64,000 nucleotides of DNA from Cafeteria roenbergensis (lineage: Eukaryota; Sar; Bigyra; Bicosoecida; Cafeteriaceae): positions 124,001 through 188,000 of the forward strand of contig VLTN01000005.1 of the NCBI GenBank assembly GCA_008330645.1, given 5' to 3'. The notes under the pieces were generated by a model. It did no database searches and was not told the origin of the DNA. It saw only the letters and a program-made list of their open reading frames with translations. Below are positions 52,301-61,984 of this stretch, piece by piece (the stretch's first letter is position 1; each line of letters opens with the position of its first letter). A program made the translations under genes and the position numbers.

Positions 52301-55300
52301 TTCGCCACGCTGCGCCGGGCCAGGGCCGCCTCCTCCTCCGCCTCCTCCGCGGCGGCCCGCACAGCAGCCAGCCGCCGGTCCGCCGTCCGCGCTCGTTCCT
52401 CGGCAAGCACCCGCCCGTCTTCGGCAGCCTCGGCAGCCTCCGCAGCGGCCTTGGCCCTCGTCTCCGCCGCAGCGGCCTCCGCCTCCGCGGCCTGCTTCGC
52501 CACTTCGGCCGCCGCCCGCGCGGCCTCAGCAGCCTCTGCTCTGGCCTTCGCCTCAGCCTGCCCGTCGGCCGACCGCTGCGCCGCCGCCTCCGCGGCCAGC
52601 TTGGCCTGCCGCGCTCGCTCCGCCTCCTCCAAGGCAGCCGAGGCTGCCTCGCTCTCCTCCTCGACCCGGCCCATCAGCTCCTCCATTGAGGACGAGGCCT
52701 CCAGAATGGCCGCCTCCGCCTCCTTCTCCACCCGCGCCCGCGTGGCCACCTCGGCCTGCAGCTGCGCCCGCAGCTGCGCAAGCTCGGCGCGCAGCCCCGA
52801 GGCTGCGGCCTCCATCGCCTGAGCGGCCTCGGCTGCCTCCCGCTTGGCCGCGCTCTCCCGCTCGCCGGCGAGCAGCTGCGACGCCTCGAGGTCGTCTTTG
52901 GCGTGTTCCAGCGCCGCCACTGCGCGGTCGCGCTCCTCCTCCGCCAGAGCGGTCGCGCGCTTGGCCTCTGCCACCGCCAGCCGCAGCTCCGCCTCCTGCC
53001 TGGCTGCCTCTGCCATGTCCTCAGTGGCCTGCTTTCCCCGGCTCCGCAGCTGCGCCTCCAGCTCCGCCGCCTTGGCGCGAGCCGTGAGGAGCTCCTGGGC
53101 CTGAGCCGAGCTCTCATCGGAGGCAGCCTCTGACGCGCGCTTCAGCTCCTGCAGTTGGTGCTCCGCCGACGCCACGTCGGCTTGCAGCTGCGCCTCTGCC
53201 GCCTCGGCCTGCAGCCTGGCCGCCTCCGCAGCCGCCCCGGCCTTCTCGAGCTCGGCCTCCAGCTCGCCCACGCGCTTCGACAGACGCGCCTCTTCCTCCC
53301 CCGCGTCGTCCCGGGCAAGCTGAAGGTCTCCCGCCAGGCGGGCGGTTTCAGCCGAGAGGGCCGCCTTGCTGGCCTTGAGGTGGCCGGCCTCCTGCTCCAG
53401 CTCCGCCATCCGGGCCGCGGCCTCCGCAAGCGAGGCTCGCAGCTCAGCCGTCTCGGCGTCAGCGGCTGCAAGGGCGTCTGCGTGTGTCTTGGCCGCCTCG
53501 TCGCTCGCCGCCCGCAGCTCCGCGATGGTGGCCTCCAGCGCAGCCGCCCCCGACGTCCCCGCTGCGGCCGCAGCTCGCGCTTCCTCCGCCTCGGCCTTGG
53601 CGGCCCTTGCCTCCCATTCCGCAGAGTCGCGAGCGCGCTGCGCCTCCGTGGCCGCCTCGCTGGCGGCGTCGCGCTCCGTCTCCGCCTCTGCCGCAGCAGC
53701 TGCGGCGGCAGCCTCCGCCGCCTTTGACGCGGCTGCAGCCGCAACCGCCGTCTGCCGCTCCGCCTCCGCCGCCTCCGCCTTGGCCTGCGCCTCGTCGCGC
53801 CCCGCCTCCGCCGCCTCCGCCTTGGCCTGCGCCTCGTCGCGCTCCGCCTCCGCCTCCTCGATCGCCGTGGCGCTCGCCTCCTCCATGGCGCGCACCGCAG
53901 CCTCGGCCTCTGTCGCCCGCTTGGCTGCGGCTGCCGCCTGCTCTTCGGAGGCCACGAGCTTCTTCTCCAGGCGCCGGATCTGGCCCCGCAGCTCGAGGTC
54001 CGACCCTTCGCGCAGCCGAACGGCGTCCCTGAGCTGCTTGCGGAGCTGCTCCTGCTCTGCCAGCGCCTCCTCCAAACGCTTGGCTGTGCCCTCCGAGGCC
54101 TCCGTCGTGGACCCCAGGCGGGCGGTGAGCGTTGCTACCTCGTCGCTCAGTTCTTCGGCCCTTGCCCCAGCGTCCTGGGCCTGCTGGGCAGCGGCGCGCG
54201 CCTTGCCCTCTGCCTCCACGCGCGCCTTGGCCTCCGCCGCCCGCCCAGCCTCTGCAGCCGCGGCTTGGGCCTTGGCCTCCGCCGCGGCTTCCGCCTCTCG
54301 CGCCGCCTTGGCCTCCGCCCGCTCCTGCCTCGCCTTCGCAGTCGCCGAGTCCGCCTCTGCCGCGTCTGCGGCCTCCCTCGCCTCGGCGGCCTGCTTCCTC
54401 GCGGCATCGGCCTCCGCTCTGGCACTCTCGGCAGCAGACCGTTCCCTTGCCGCCTCTGCCTGCCGCATGCTTGCCTCTGCCTGCGCCGTGGCGGCGGCCT
54501 CCCTCGCTCTGTCCGACTCCGCGGCCGCCCGGCGGGACCTCCTCGCCTCCACGTCGCGCACCGCGCGCCACACCTGCCGGCCCGCGGCCACTGCCCTCTG
54601 CCGCGCCTTGGCACACGCCTCGGCCTCCCTCAGCAGCATCGGCACCCCCTCTTGCAGCAGCGTCTGCCCCGCTGCCGGCCCCTTGGCCAGCCTTCCGTAG
54701 TCCGTCGTCATCCCGTGCCACGCCTCAACCAGCCCGCGGACGCCAGCCTCCTCGCCGTCCGCGCCGTCCCCGAACACGGCGTCGTCGGCCTCTTCCAGCA
54801 CCTCCGTCGCGGCAGTGGTGGCGGCATGCACCGAGTCTTCGGCGCAGGCCTGGGCTGCGGCAGCGGCCTCCCCCCTCGCCATCACGTCCGCCGCGGCGCT
54901 GCCCGCGGTGCGCTCCGCCGCCTCAGCGGCCCGCCTGGCTGCCTCGGACTTGCTACCGAGCCTGGCAGCCGCGAGCTCCCTCACGACCGCAGCGCACGCC
55001 TCAGCGGACCGTCTCGCGTTGGCCTTGGTCAAGTCGGCGTGCCGCGACGCGACGCGGTCGCGGAATCGTGCCAGGGCCGCGCCTGGCTCCCCGCCCCCGC
55101 CGCCGCCCCCGCCCCCGCCGCCGGCTCCTGCGGCTGCGCCCTTGGCCCCGGGAATGAGCTCCACGAACCGCCCCCTGCCCTCCTCCGCCGCGGCGCCCAC
55201 CGCGCTGTCAAGGGCCGCCTGGTCGATGGGCAGCTCAGCCGGGGCGGCGGGGCCCTTGAGCAGAGCGGCGTCGAACGCCGCCCACGCCTCCTCCTCTGCT

Positions 55301-56763
55301 CGCCTGCACTGCTCGGCCTCCGCCGCCTTCCACGCGTCCGAAATGACGGGCACGCCGCCCTCGTTGATGGCCTTGCAGTAGGCTCGCGCCAGCCGCACGA
55401 GCATCGGGCCCGTCACGGCCCGCGAGGCGTCTCCAACAGTCTTGGGGTTCGCGTGGTCGAGGAGGATGCGGCGCAGACGTGACACGCCCGCGAGGAACTC
55501 CGCGCGAAGCGGGGGTGCGGACCCGCCCCCGCTGGCGTCCCCCAGGCGTTGCAGCTCGTCCTCGCCCTCCACGGGCCTCACGAGGGCGGCACACCGCCTG
55601 TTCCTGAAGAAGGAGCGAACGGCGTTGCGCGTGCCGTTCCGGCGTAGCGTCTCCTGGTCAAAGCCGTCCTGGTCTCGGAGGCTGGCCTCCATGTACTCGT
55701 CCTCGCTCATCTGAAGCCCGTCCTCGTCGTACAGGCCCAGGGTGAAGTCTCGCAGCACCCACACAAACGACGGAAGGAACCTGCCGAGCTCGTCGGGAGA
55801 GTGGCCCTCTGCGCCGTCGGACCCCAGGCGGATGGAGCGGCTCAGGCCGGCGATGAACCCCAGGCCCTGAATCGCGGTTTCGTCGATTGTGGAGCCGCCG
55901 TTGTACACGAGGGTCGAGCAAAGCAGCACCGCCAAGGTGAAAATGCGGCTGTCGTACTGCTCGTCCTTGCTCGTGTCTCCCAGCCCCTCGGAGTCGAGCA
56001 TCACCACTGGCAGCGACCTTCCGTCCTCGGCCGTCCCGCGCAGGACCTCCCTGCTGAGCCAAATCCCCTGCGACGGCAAGAGCGGGAGAGAGGTACTCGC
56101 GGGAAGGCAGCGAGGGGTGGGTAGGTGCGAGAGGGGTTGTGCGGGGGGAGGATGGGGGCTCCCCGGCACCGGGCAGGGACAGGAACTGGCAACCAAGGCC
56201 GCAGCAAACAGCCCCACGCAGCACCTGCGCCTCACCTGGGTGTGCCCTTGAACGGTGTGCCCCACGGAAAACTCGCCCGGGCGCCCGGTGAGCTGTCCCA
56301 TCAGCAGGCTCTTGCCGCTGCGGTACCGGCCGGCAATGATCACGGTTGCTGCGTGACGGCGACAGACGGAGAGCGCGCCAAGCAAGAGGGGCTTTCGCGA
56401 GCCACTGCCGCTGGCCTACGCAGACGATCTCGCGAGGACGCGCGGCCGCGCTCGCCGGCACGACGAGCAGCGCGCACGCGCAGCCGGAACGCGACCGCTG
56501 TCGCCGGCTTGGCACCCACGCGGCAGGGAAACGCCGCCGCAGCTTCCCCCGCTGCGCCCCCAACCCCGCCCAGCCTGCGTGTCTGCGACCCTATCCTGCG
56601 CTCTTGCACCGCCTTGGAGCCGGCTGCGCGCCTCACCGAGCTGCTCGTCCATGCCCTCCAGGAACTCCGCTGCCTCGGGGCCAACGTCAAACCGCTCCGT
56701 GGCGGAGTCGTAGACGATGAATGGCACCGCCGGAGGGTGCCCGGCCTCCGCCGCGGCTGCCAT
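49312..56763 (-). CDS. Guanylate-binding-protein-like large GTPase with long coiled coil and NPF motifs
   Basis: Three exons keep phase: 56637-56763, 56236-56348 and 49312-56067, for 2,331 residues. The GBP/atlastin G domain is at the N-terminus: P-loop GRYRSGKS (about 49-56), switch region GHTVQGHTQGIWLSREV, DxxG in MLDSEGLGDT, and the GBP guanine motif in WVLRDFTLGL. Helical residues follow, then about 1,000 residues of Ala/Glu/Arg coiled coil with a 15-residue tandem duplication (coded around 53,750-53,850). A later segment (WRLVWYEG, SRSFDFEFRSRADAVTAVFA) may be a PH-like domain. The tail is disordered and contains repeated GNPF motifs (six NPF in all), ligands of EH-domain endocytic adaptors. 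GBP proteins act on membranes; a membrane-trafficking role here is inference. It is divergent from the C39-like gene by 175 bp. Confidence 0.8.
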
Positions 56764-56938
56764 GGCCGCCCTGCGCGCGGCTCCTGGACGCCAGGGTGGG
56801 CTGGCCGCGGCCGCTGCGGATGGGACGGCGGCGCCGTCGAGCTCGGGCGCCAGCAGAGCCCGCAGAGCCCTCTCTCAGTCCCAGCATCCGACCCCGCCGC
56901 GCCTCTGTGCCCCACTCCGGCCCCTGCTGCTCCGAGCC

Positions 56939-58278
56939 ATGCGACTGGTTGCTGCGGCCCTTCTGTCTGCAGCACTCGCCTCCACTGCCCTGGCGCGCAG
57001 CCTGCCTCGGTTCCCGCTGTACAAGCAGTGAGCGAGGCGTCAAGCGTGGGCCGGAAATGCAACTCCGAGCGCACACCACGCCCGCGGCTTTGCGCGCGCC
57101 CCAGGGCGGGCGGCAACCAGAACCCGCGAGCGTCGCAGGGACCGGCCGTCGAACTAGCGAGTGGTGGCCCCGCTCCATGGCACTGTTGCCCCCTGCGCCC
57201 CTCGCTGCCTCCACCCGCAGGTGCGACTCGCGCTGGGGCTCCGCGTCAATGGGAGAGTCAGACGCCTTGCAGCACCGCACCCTGTGCAGCGACGGCAGCG
57301 CCGTGACAAGCGTCGCCATGGCCCTCGCCGGCCTGGGCTCGGTCATCGCGAACGCCGCAGCTCGCCCTGACAGCGTCAACTCCTGGCTCCAGTCCAGCGC
57401 CGCGTGCGTGGCGGACAACTGCAACGACCTCGAGTTGAGCCCAGCGAGCCTCGTGCCTGGGTCCCCGCTGCAGTACGTCGGCAAGCGCTTCTCCCCTGAC
57501 CCCGAGGTTCTCGCCAGCGCGCTTGAAGACGGCAACGCCGTCCTCATCGGTGAGCCGATGCGCGGTTGGCGGGCGGGACCGCAAACTTTGCCGTGTTGAA
57601 GTTGAAGTGGCAGCTCGGCAGGCAAAACCCAACTTGCACAGCCAGCCTGAACTTGTTTTCCCTTGCTTGTTGATTGCCTTTCGTGCCACCGCGCCAACCC
57701 GCAGCGCGGGTGCGCGGCAGCGAGCGCCATGTGCTGCTCACCGGAGTTGCCAGCGAGCTCTCCGCCACCTTTGCCGTGCACGACCCCGCCAGCGACGCCG
57801 AGACGCTGGCGTTTGCCGACGTCGCGGATGTGGTCGAATTCCGAGTCGCTGCCCAGAACGCTCTGCTGCCTGTGAATCTGCGGGGCAGCGTTTTGCCCGT
57901 TCAAGAGCCTGCATGGAACCTCGAGGTCACAGGGGGCAAGTTCGTCATTCCGCACGCCATGCCCCTCTTCAAGCAGTGCGACAGCCGTTGGGGCTCCAAG
58001 ATGATCAGCACCAAGACCATTTGCCAGGTGGGCTGCTACATGACCTCCGCCGCAATGGCACTGGCCGGGCACCACATCAAGGTTTCGGGCAGCGGAGCTA
58101 CTCCGGCCAACCTTAATGCTTGGCTCCGGTCCCACAACGGATACAGCGGCAACCTTCTCATCAGCAGCGCGATTGTCAACATCGACCGCAGCCACATTTC
58201 GTGGCCCTCGGACGCTCACCACCCCAAGAATGACGTGTCACTCTCTGCCATCCAGAAGATGCTCAAGGACGGCAGGCC
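56939..58278 (+). pseudogene. Secreted protein with two C39-like peptidase domains, interrupted by insertion
   Basis: Exons 56939-57027, 57221-57549 and 57705 onward keep phase. Exon 1 gives a signal peptide (MRLVAAALLSAALASTALA). The protein contains two related papain-fold (peptidase C39-like) N-terminal halves. The first reads FPLYKQ/CDSRWGSASM, then LCSDGSAVTSVAMALAGLG. The second reads MPLFKQCDSRWGSKM, then ICQVGCYMTSAAMALAG. In the second copy the Cys of VGC is the expected nucleophile; in the first it is Ser (DGS), so that copy looks inactive. The host frame breaks at KMLKDGRP near 58,279, before the expected His/Asp part, and continues only 17 residues into the palindrome to a stop at 58331-58333. 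The missing 3' part may lie beyond the inserted element. An intact allele could exist elsewhere. Confidence 0.78.
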
Positions 58279-58374
58279 CTGTTGTAGTTTAATATATTAC
58301 TGGGCAATTGGTCCGCGGACTAACTATAGTTAGTCCGCGGACCAATTGCCCAGTAATATATTAAACTACAACAG
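58279..58374. repeat. Perfect 96-bp palindrome at the host/element junction
   Basis: Two 48-bp arms, 58279-58326 and 58327-58374, are exact reverse complements with no spacer. The centre is TAACTATAGTTA and the outer ends are CTGTTGTAGTTT and AAACTACAACAG. Symmetry stops exactly at the outermost pair (C against T at 58278/58375). It may represent an opened terminal hairpin or two fused terminal repeats of the element. Confidence 0.95.
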
Positions 58375-58399
58375 TAATCATCACTAATATATGCATATT

Positions 58400-58705
58400 C
58401 CCCAATAAGTCATCAGTCTAAGCACAATAACACGTTATACAAAGGAGTAAGTACCGATAAGTACCACGTAAGTACCGATAAGTACCCCAATAAGTCATCA
58501 GTCTAAGCACAATAACACGTTATACAAAGGAGTAAGTACCGATAAGTACCACGTAAGTACCGATAAGTACCCCAATAAGTCATCAGTCTAAGCACAATAA
58601 CACGTTATACAAAGGAGTAAGTACCGATAAGTACCACGTAAGTACCGATAAGTACCCCAATAAGTCATCAGTCTAAGCACAATAACACGTTGTACAAGGG
58701 TATAA
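58400..58705. repeat. 85-bp tandem repeat, three full copies and a diverged fourth
   Basis: Units start with CCCCAATAAGTCATCAGTC at 58400, 58485, 58570 and 58655, period 85 bp. The first three are identical as read; the fourth diverges after CACGTTGTACAAGG. Each unit contains smaller internal repeats of AGTACCGATAAGTACC. It is AT-rich and noncoding, just inside the terminal palindrome. Confidence 0.95.
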
Positions 58706-58776
58706 TATACCCCGGTACCACCAAAAATAATCCCCGGAAACGTCAACGGGTATCACGGGAAGGCTATGGCGCCATG

Positions 58777-58831
58777 GTGTCACACGTTCCGTATATCCCC
58801 CCTATAGAGTGAACTACGGAACGTGTGACAC
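58777..58831. repeat. Hairpin 1 (17-bp arms)
   Basis: Arms GTGTCACACGTTCCGTA and TACGGAACGTGTGACAC are exact reverse complements, separated by a C-rich loop ending in AGAGTGAAC. The loop closely matches those of the two hairpins downstream. Confidence 0.9.
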
Positions 58832-58861
58832 TTCCAGACACCCAGGCGCCGAAAATAGCCC

Positions 58862-58891
58862 GTGGGGATTTCAGCATGCTGAAACCCCCAC
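58862..58891. repeat. Short near-perfect palindrome
   Basis: GTGGGG and CCCCAC flank the 16-bp perfect palindrome TTTCAGCATGCTGAAA, with one A/C mismatch per arm. It is followed by a short run of repeated CCGAAAAT(A/G)G units to about 58937. Confidence 0.8.
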
Positions 58892-58943
58892 ATGCAAAAA
58901 ATAGCCGAAAATGGCCGAAAATAGCCGAAAATGGCCCGCCGCC

Positions 58944-59003
58944 GAAGTGGCCACGTTCCGTATCTTCCCCCCTAAAGAGTGAACTACGGAACGTGGCCAC
59001 TTC
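58944..59003. repeat. Hairpin 2 (19-bp arms)
   Basis: Arms GAAGTGGCCACGTTCCGTA and its exact reverse complement TACGGAACGTGGCCACTTC flank a 22-nt loop with CCCCCC and AGAGTGAAC. It is repeated 135 bp downstream. Confidence 0.92.
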
Positions 59004-59078
59004 CAGACGCCCCTTCTCTCCTCGTGGCCACGGATTAACTGCGCTCCACCTGAAAAACAGCCAACGTCTTGCCCCACC

Positions 59079-59138
59079 GAAGTGGCCACGTTCCGTATCT
59101 TCCCCCCTAAAGAGTGAACTACGGAACGTGGCCACTTC
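59079..59138. repeat. Hairpin 3 (19-bp arms), copy of hairpin 2
   Basis: Same arms and loop as hairpin 2, followed by the same CCAGACGCC flank. The sequence between hairpins 2 and 3 is not repeated. It lies about 150 bp beyond the 3' end of the nearest S74 gene. Confidence 0.92.
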
Positions 59139-59288
59139 CAGACGCCGAAATACTGGTGCACGGGATGGCCTAAAAAAAGACCCCCGAAGAGGTCGATATT
59201 TTGCCCGCCGACATACTGGCGGAAATGACGGAATTGTTATGATTGCACCGTTTCTGGGTGTGTGTTTTAACAAAAATGATACGAATTC

Positions 59289-61952
59289 TTATGATTCTGG
59301 TGTTTTCTCAACGCAAGCTCGCATATTGGTCGCGTTCTTTTCCAGTTCCAACAATTTGGCTTTGAGGGACGCCACTTGACTAGATAGTTCCTGGATGGCC
59401 TTAATCATTGGGCCAATCAGTTCCTCGTAGCGCAGGAAGTAGTTGTAGTCCTCAGTCTCAATCAGGGGTGGTTTCGTTTTGTTGTCGTCCTTAGGCTTGA
59501 CCCAATCAGGGTCTGGGATCATCTTCTTTGCCTTAACCACGATGGCATTCCCCTTGCCATCTGTGTCACCCATACTTTTGTGCAATGCCTCCACCTCTTG
59601 GCTAATGAGTCCACAATGAACGCGACCACTTGTACCGTTCTTCATCTTGAACTCGACGGGGCGCAATCTGACAATGTAGTCGAGTCCCTTGGTAATATCT
59701 ACGATGTCGTCCTTCTTGGTCTTGTCTGAGGTGGTGATGACAGAACCTGTGGCATAGACATTACGCCATGCAAACGATGATGCCCCAAGGTCAAAATTAC
59801 CTGTAGTTGTTGGCCTGACATATCGAATCCCCGTCTCCGGTCTGTAGTCAATGAATAGGCTGTCGTTGAATTCCACAGAACCGTCTAAAGCATTCATCGC
59901 CATCCATGATCGCGAATACCCTGTGGCGCTACTTCCAAGATGAGTATCGATTGAAAACATGTCCGTTGACGAGCGTTGATCTACGACTTGACGCCACCGT
60001 GTTTTGGATTGGTTAATGACGCGCTCCCCTGCGTGGTGATACCCATTCCAGTTAATCGCACTCCATCCTGAGTTTGCACCATCAGTTGTACGCCCTGCTT
60101 CGATAAATATTTGACCAGATTCTGTTGACTCACATCGTGAATCGTGGATCTGTAAAGGATGCCCCATTGTTGACTGGTCGTATCGACCAAATGTCGCAGA
60201 ACCAGCAGTCAGTTTCTCACTGTGAATATTTGACCATCGGTGAGTCAAATCACCCAATGATGCTGATGATGTTTCGATTGGTCGAAGAGACCCGTTCCCA
60301 AGTTGCAAAACCTCTGAAAACGTTGCTGTCCCGGTACTACTGTCAAATTGCATCCACGAATCAACCCCACTTCCCGTTGTTGACTCAATCGAAAATCGGT
60401 CAGTGTCTCCTCTCTGATCACAAAGAAGTCTCCAAACTAGTTTTCCCGGATTTGCACGGACATAACTCGACGCGAGATATCCGTTGAATGACAAAGACCC
60501 CCATCCACTTCGCCCACCAACACTGTCTGTGCCCGCCTCAACAAAGAGTTGGCCCCCAGCAGTCGCGTTTGGTGAACGGAAATGTGCACTTAAATGCGCG
60601 GTTGGGATTCCGCCACCATTACAGGCTAGTTGATTTACCTGGGCTTGTCCATTTCTCGCGTCGAGATTTCCATCGTGGACAAAGATGCTTCCGTAAATAT
60701 TTAGGTCTGCAGGGGTTACCGGTTGCCCGACAGTCATATTGCCTGTAAATGCTCCTGTACTTCCACTGACGTTTCCATCAACAGCGAGGTCACTGAGGAC
60801 TGCCCCGTCAATGTGAATGTCGCCGCGAATTCTAACGGATGATACGTCCACATCTCCTGTGCTCAAAATACCACCCGGTGTGGTCAGAAGCCCGCTGAAC
60901 GTGCCGGTTCCCGCGTTCAAGTTTCCCGACGATACCGTGAGACCATCCGACGCGGTGAACAGTCTCGAAGAGCGTACTGGTTGAATAAAACTCGTAAAGT
61001 ACCCGGGGTCGTCATAGATGCATGGATCTCTCATGTTGTCAAACTGAAACATCGTGTATTCGTTCTGATTATTCGAAGTACAAACAGCCTTTGCACCAAC
61101 GTTGAATCGAATTGGCTGGCCGATGCCACCTGTTGTCAGATTCCCGACCGTGATTCGGAAATCGGGGTAGTTGTCGCCCATGTACTCTGAGGTTCTGGAA
61201 CACATTGTAAGCATCGACCCAGTGTTCGTGTAGTCGTTTGACGAGTCTCCTCCGCAAATCTTCAGTTCACATGCCTGGCTACCATCAGGGTTCCCATTTC
61301 CAGCCCGCACAAGTTTCATGGAACCATACAGGACATGTTCTTCATTGTCGTCCTCTGGAGAACCCACAGCCAGATTGCCCGCTACATGTACATCACCTGA
61401 GAATTCCGCAGATAACGCACGCATAGTACCAGACGGCACTGTGAGGCCATTTGACGCAGTGAGATGCCCCCCGACGTCCATCGCGCCCTGGATGGATGCG
61501 TCTTGTGTCGTGAACCCACTGAGTGCCGAAACGAGTCCCTCGAATGTGGCAGACTTAGCGTCCAAGTGTCCCGCTACATCAGCGGTCGACGCCGTGAGTC
61601 CTCCGTTTGCAGAGAGAATCCCACTGACGGAGGCATTTGTTGTAACAAGTCCGCCAAATGTGGCAGATCCCGCACCCAGTGTCCCCGTCACCGAGACACT
61701 GGGTGCCACCAACTCTTCCTTCAGGACAAGACCGTTCGCCGTCAACACACCATCGCCTTCGAGTGTCCCAAGCGTCAGATTGCCATAAATCACAGCGTCC
61801 TCGTTCACACGAAGCGACTCTGATGCGATCCCACCTTGTGCCGTGAGAGATGGCCCACTATCTGCAGAACCCACGATAAGCCCATTGGGTAATTCTTCGC
61901 CATTAGGGGCTGTAATCACTTTGGTGATTGTTACAATTGCAGTTGCAGACAT
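59289..61952 (-). CDS. Fibre-like protein with C-terminal S74 intramolecular chaperone domain
   Basis: Intronless, 887 residues from the ATG at 61952 (MSATAIVTITKVI); the frame is open further upstream, but this Met starts the protein-like sequence. The body is built of short beta-type repeats of the pattern LGAGSATFGGLV, LDAKSATFEGLV, LNAGTGTFSGLL, as in trimeric tail fibres. Middle segments MLTMCSRTSEYMGD, FRFNVGAK-like FNVGAK and EYTMFQFDNM are shared with the neighbouring gene. The C-terminal 147 residues begin TSDKTKKDDI (Ser742 and Lys747 are the likely self-cleavage dyad), then LRPVEFKM and CGLISQEVE, and end in a coiled coil. S74 domains help fibres trimerise and then cut themselves off. 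It is probably a virion attachment or appendage protein; that role is inferred. Confidence 0.85.
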   Translation of the reverse strand: MSATAIVTITKVITAPNGEELPNGLIVGSADSGPSLTAQGGIASESLRVNEDAVIYGNLTLGTLEGDGVLTANGLVLKEELVAPSVSVTGTLGAGSATFGGLVTTNASVSGILSANGGLTASTADVAGHLDAKSATFEGLVSALSGFTTQDASIQGAMDVGGHLTASNGLTVPSGTMRALSAEFSGDVHVAGNLAVGSPEDDNEEHVLYGSMKLVRAGNGNPDGSQACELKICGGDSSNDYTNTGSMLTMCSRTSEYMGDNYPDFRITVGNLTTGGIGQPIRFNVGAKAVCTSNNQNEYTMFQFDNMRDPCIYDDPGYFTSFIQPVRSSRLFTASDGLTVSSGNLNAGTGTFSGLLTTPGGILSTGDVDVSSVRIRGDIHIDGAVLSDLAVDGNVSGSTGAFTGNMTVGQPVTPADLNIYGSIFVHDGNLDARNGQAQVNQLACNGGGIPTAHLSAHFRSPNATAGGQLFVEAGTDSVGGRSGWGSLSFNGYLASSYVRANPGKLVWRLLCDQRGDTDRFSIESTTGSGVDSWMQFDSSTGTATFSEVLQLGNGSLRPIETSSASLGDLTHRWSNIHSEKLTAGSATFGRYDQSTMGHPLQIHDSRCESTESGQIFIEAGRTTDGANSGWSAINWNGYHHAGERVINQSKTRWRQVVDQRSSTDMFSIDTHLGSSATGYSRSWMAMNALDGSVEFNDSLFIDYRPETGIRYVRPTTTGNFDLGASSFAWRNVYATGSVITTSDKTKKDDIVDITKGLDYIVRLRPVEFKMKNGTSGRVHCGLISQEVEALHKSMGDTDGKGNAIVVKAKKMIPDPDWVKPKDDNKTKPPLIETEDYNYFLRYEELIGPMIKAIQELSSQVASLKAKLLELEKNATNMRACVEKTPES

Positions 61953-61984
61953 GCTATTACAACCCGGTGTTAAAACCCATGACT

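Noticed and set aside
53366-54700. Ser/Ala-rich open frame on the plus strand
   Set aside because: It is the reverse reading of the coiled-coil region of the GBP-like gene; the low-complexity composition mirrors its Ala/Glu codons.
58400-58705. Possible CRISPR array
   Set aside because: Units are contiguous 85-bp tandem copies with no variable spacers, and the context is eukaryotic or viral.
58764-59379. Open frames on both strands through the hairpin region
   Set aside because: They arise from the inverted repeats (the same WPRSVSSPLKSELRNVATS string appears twice on the plus strand, and a mirror reading on the minus). Nothing else supports coding.
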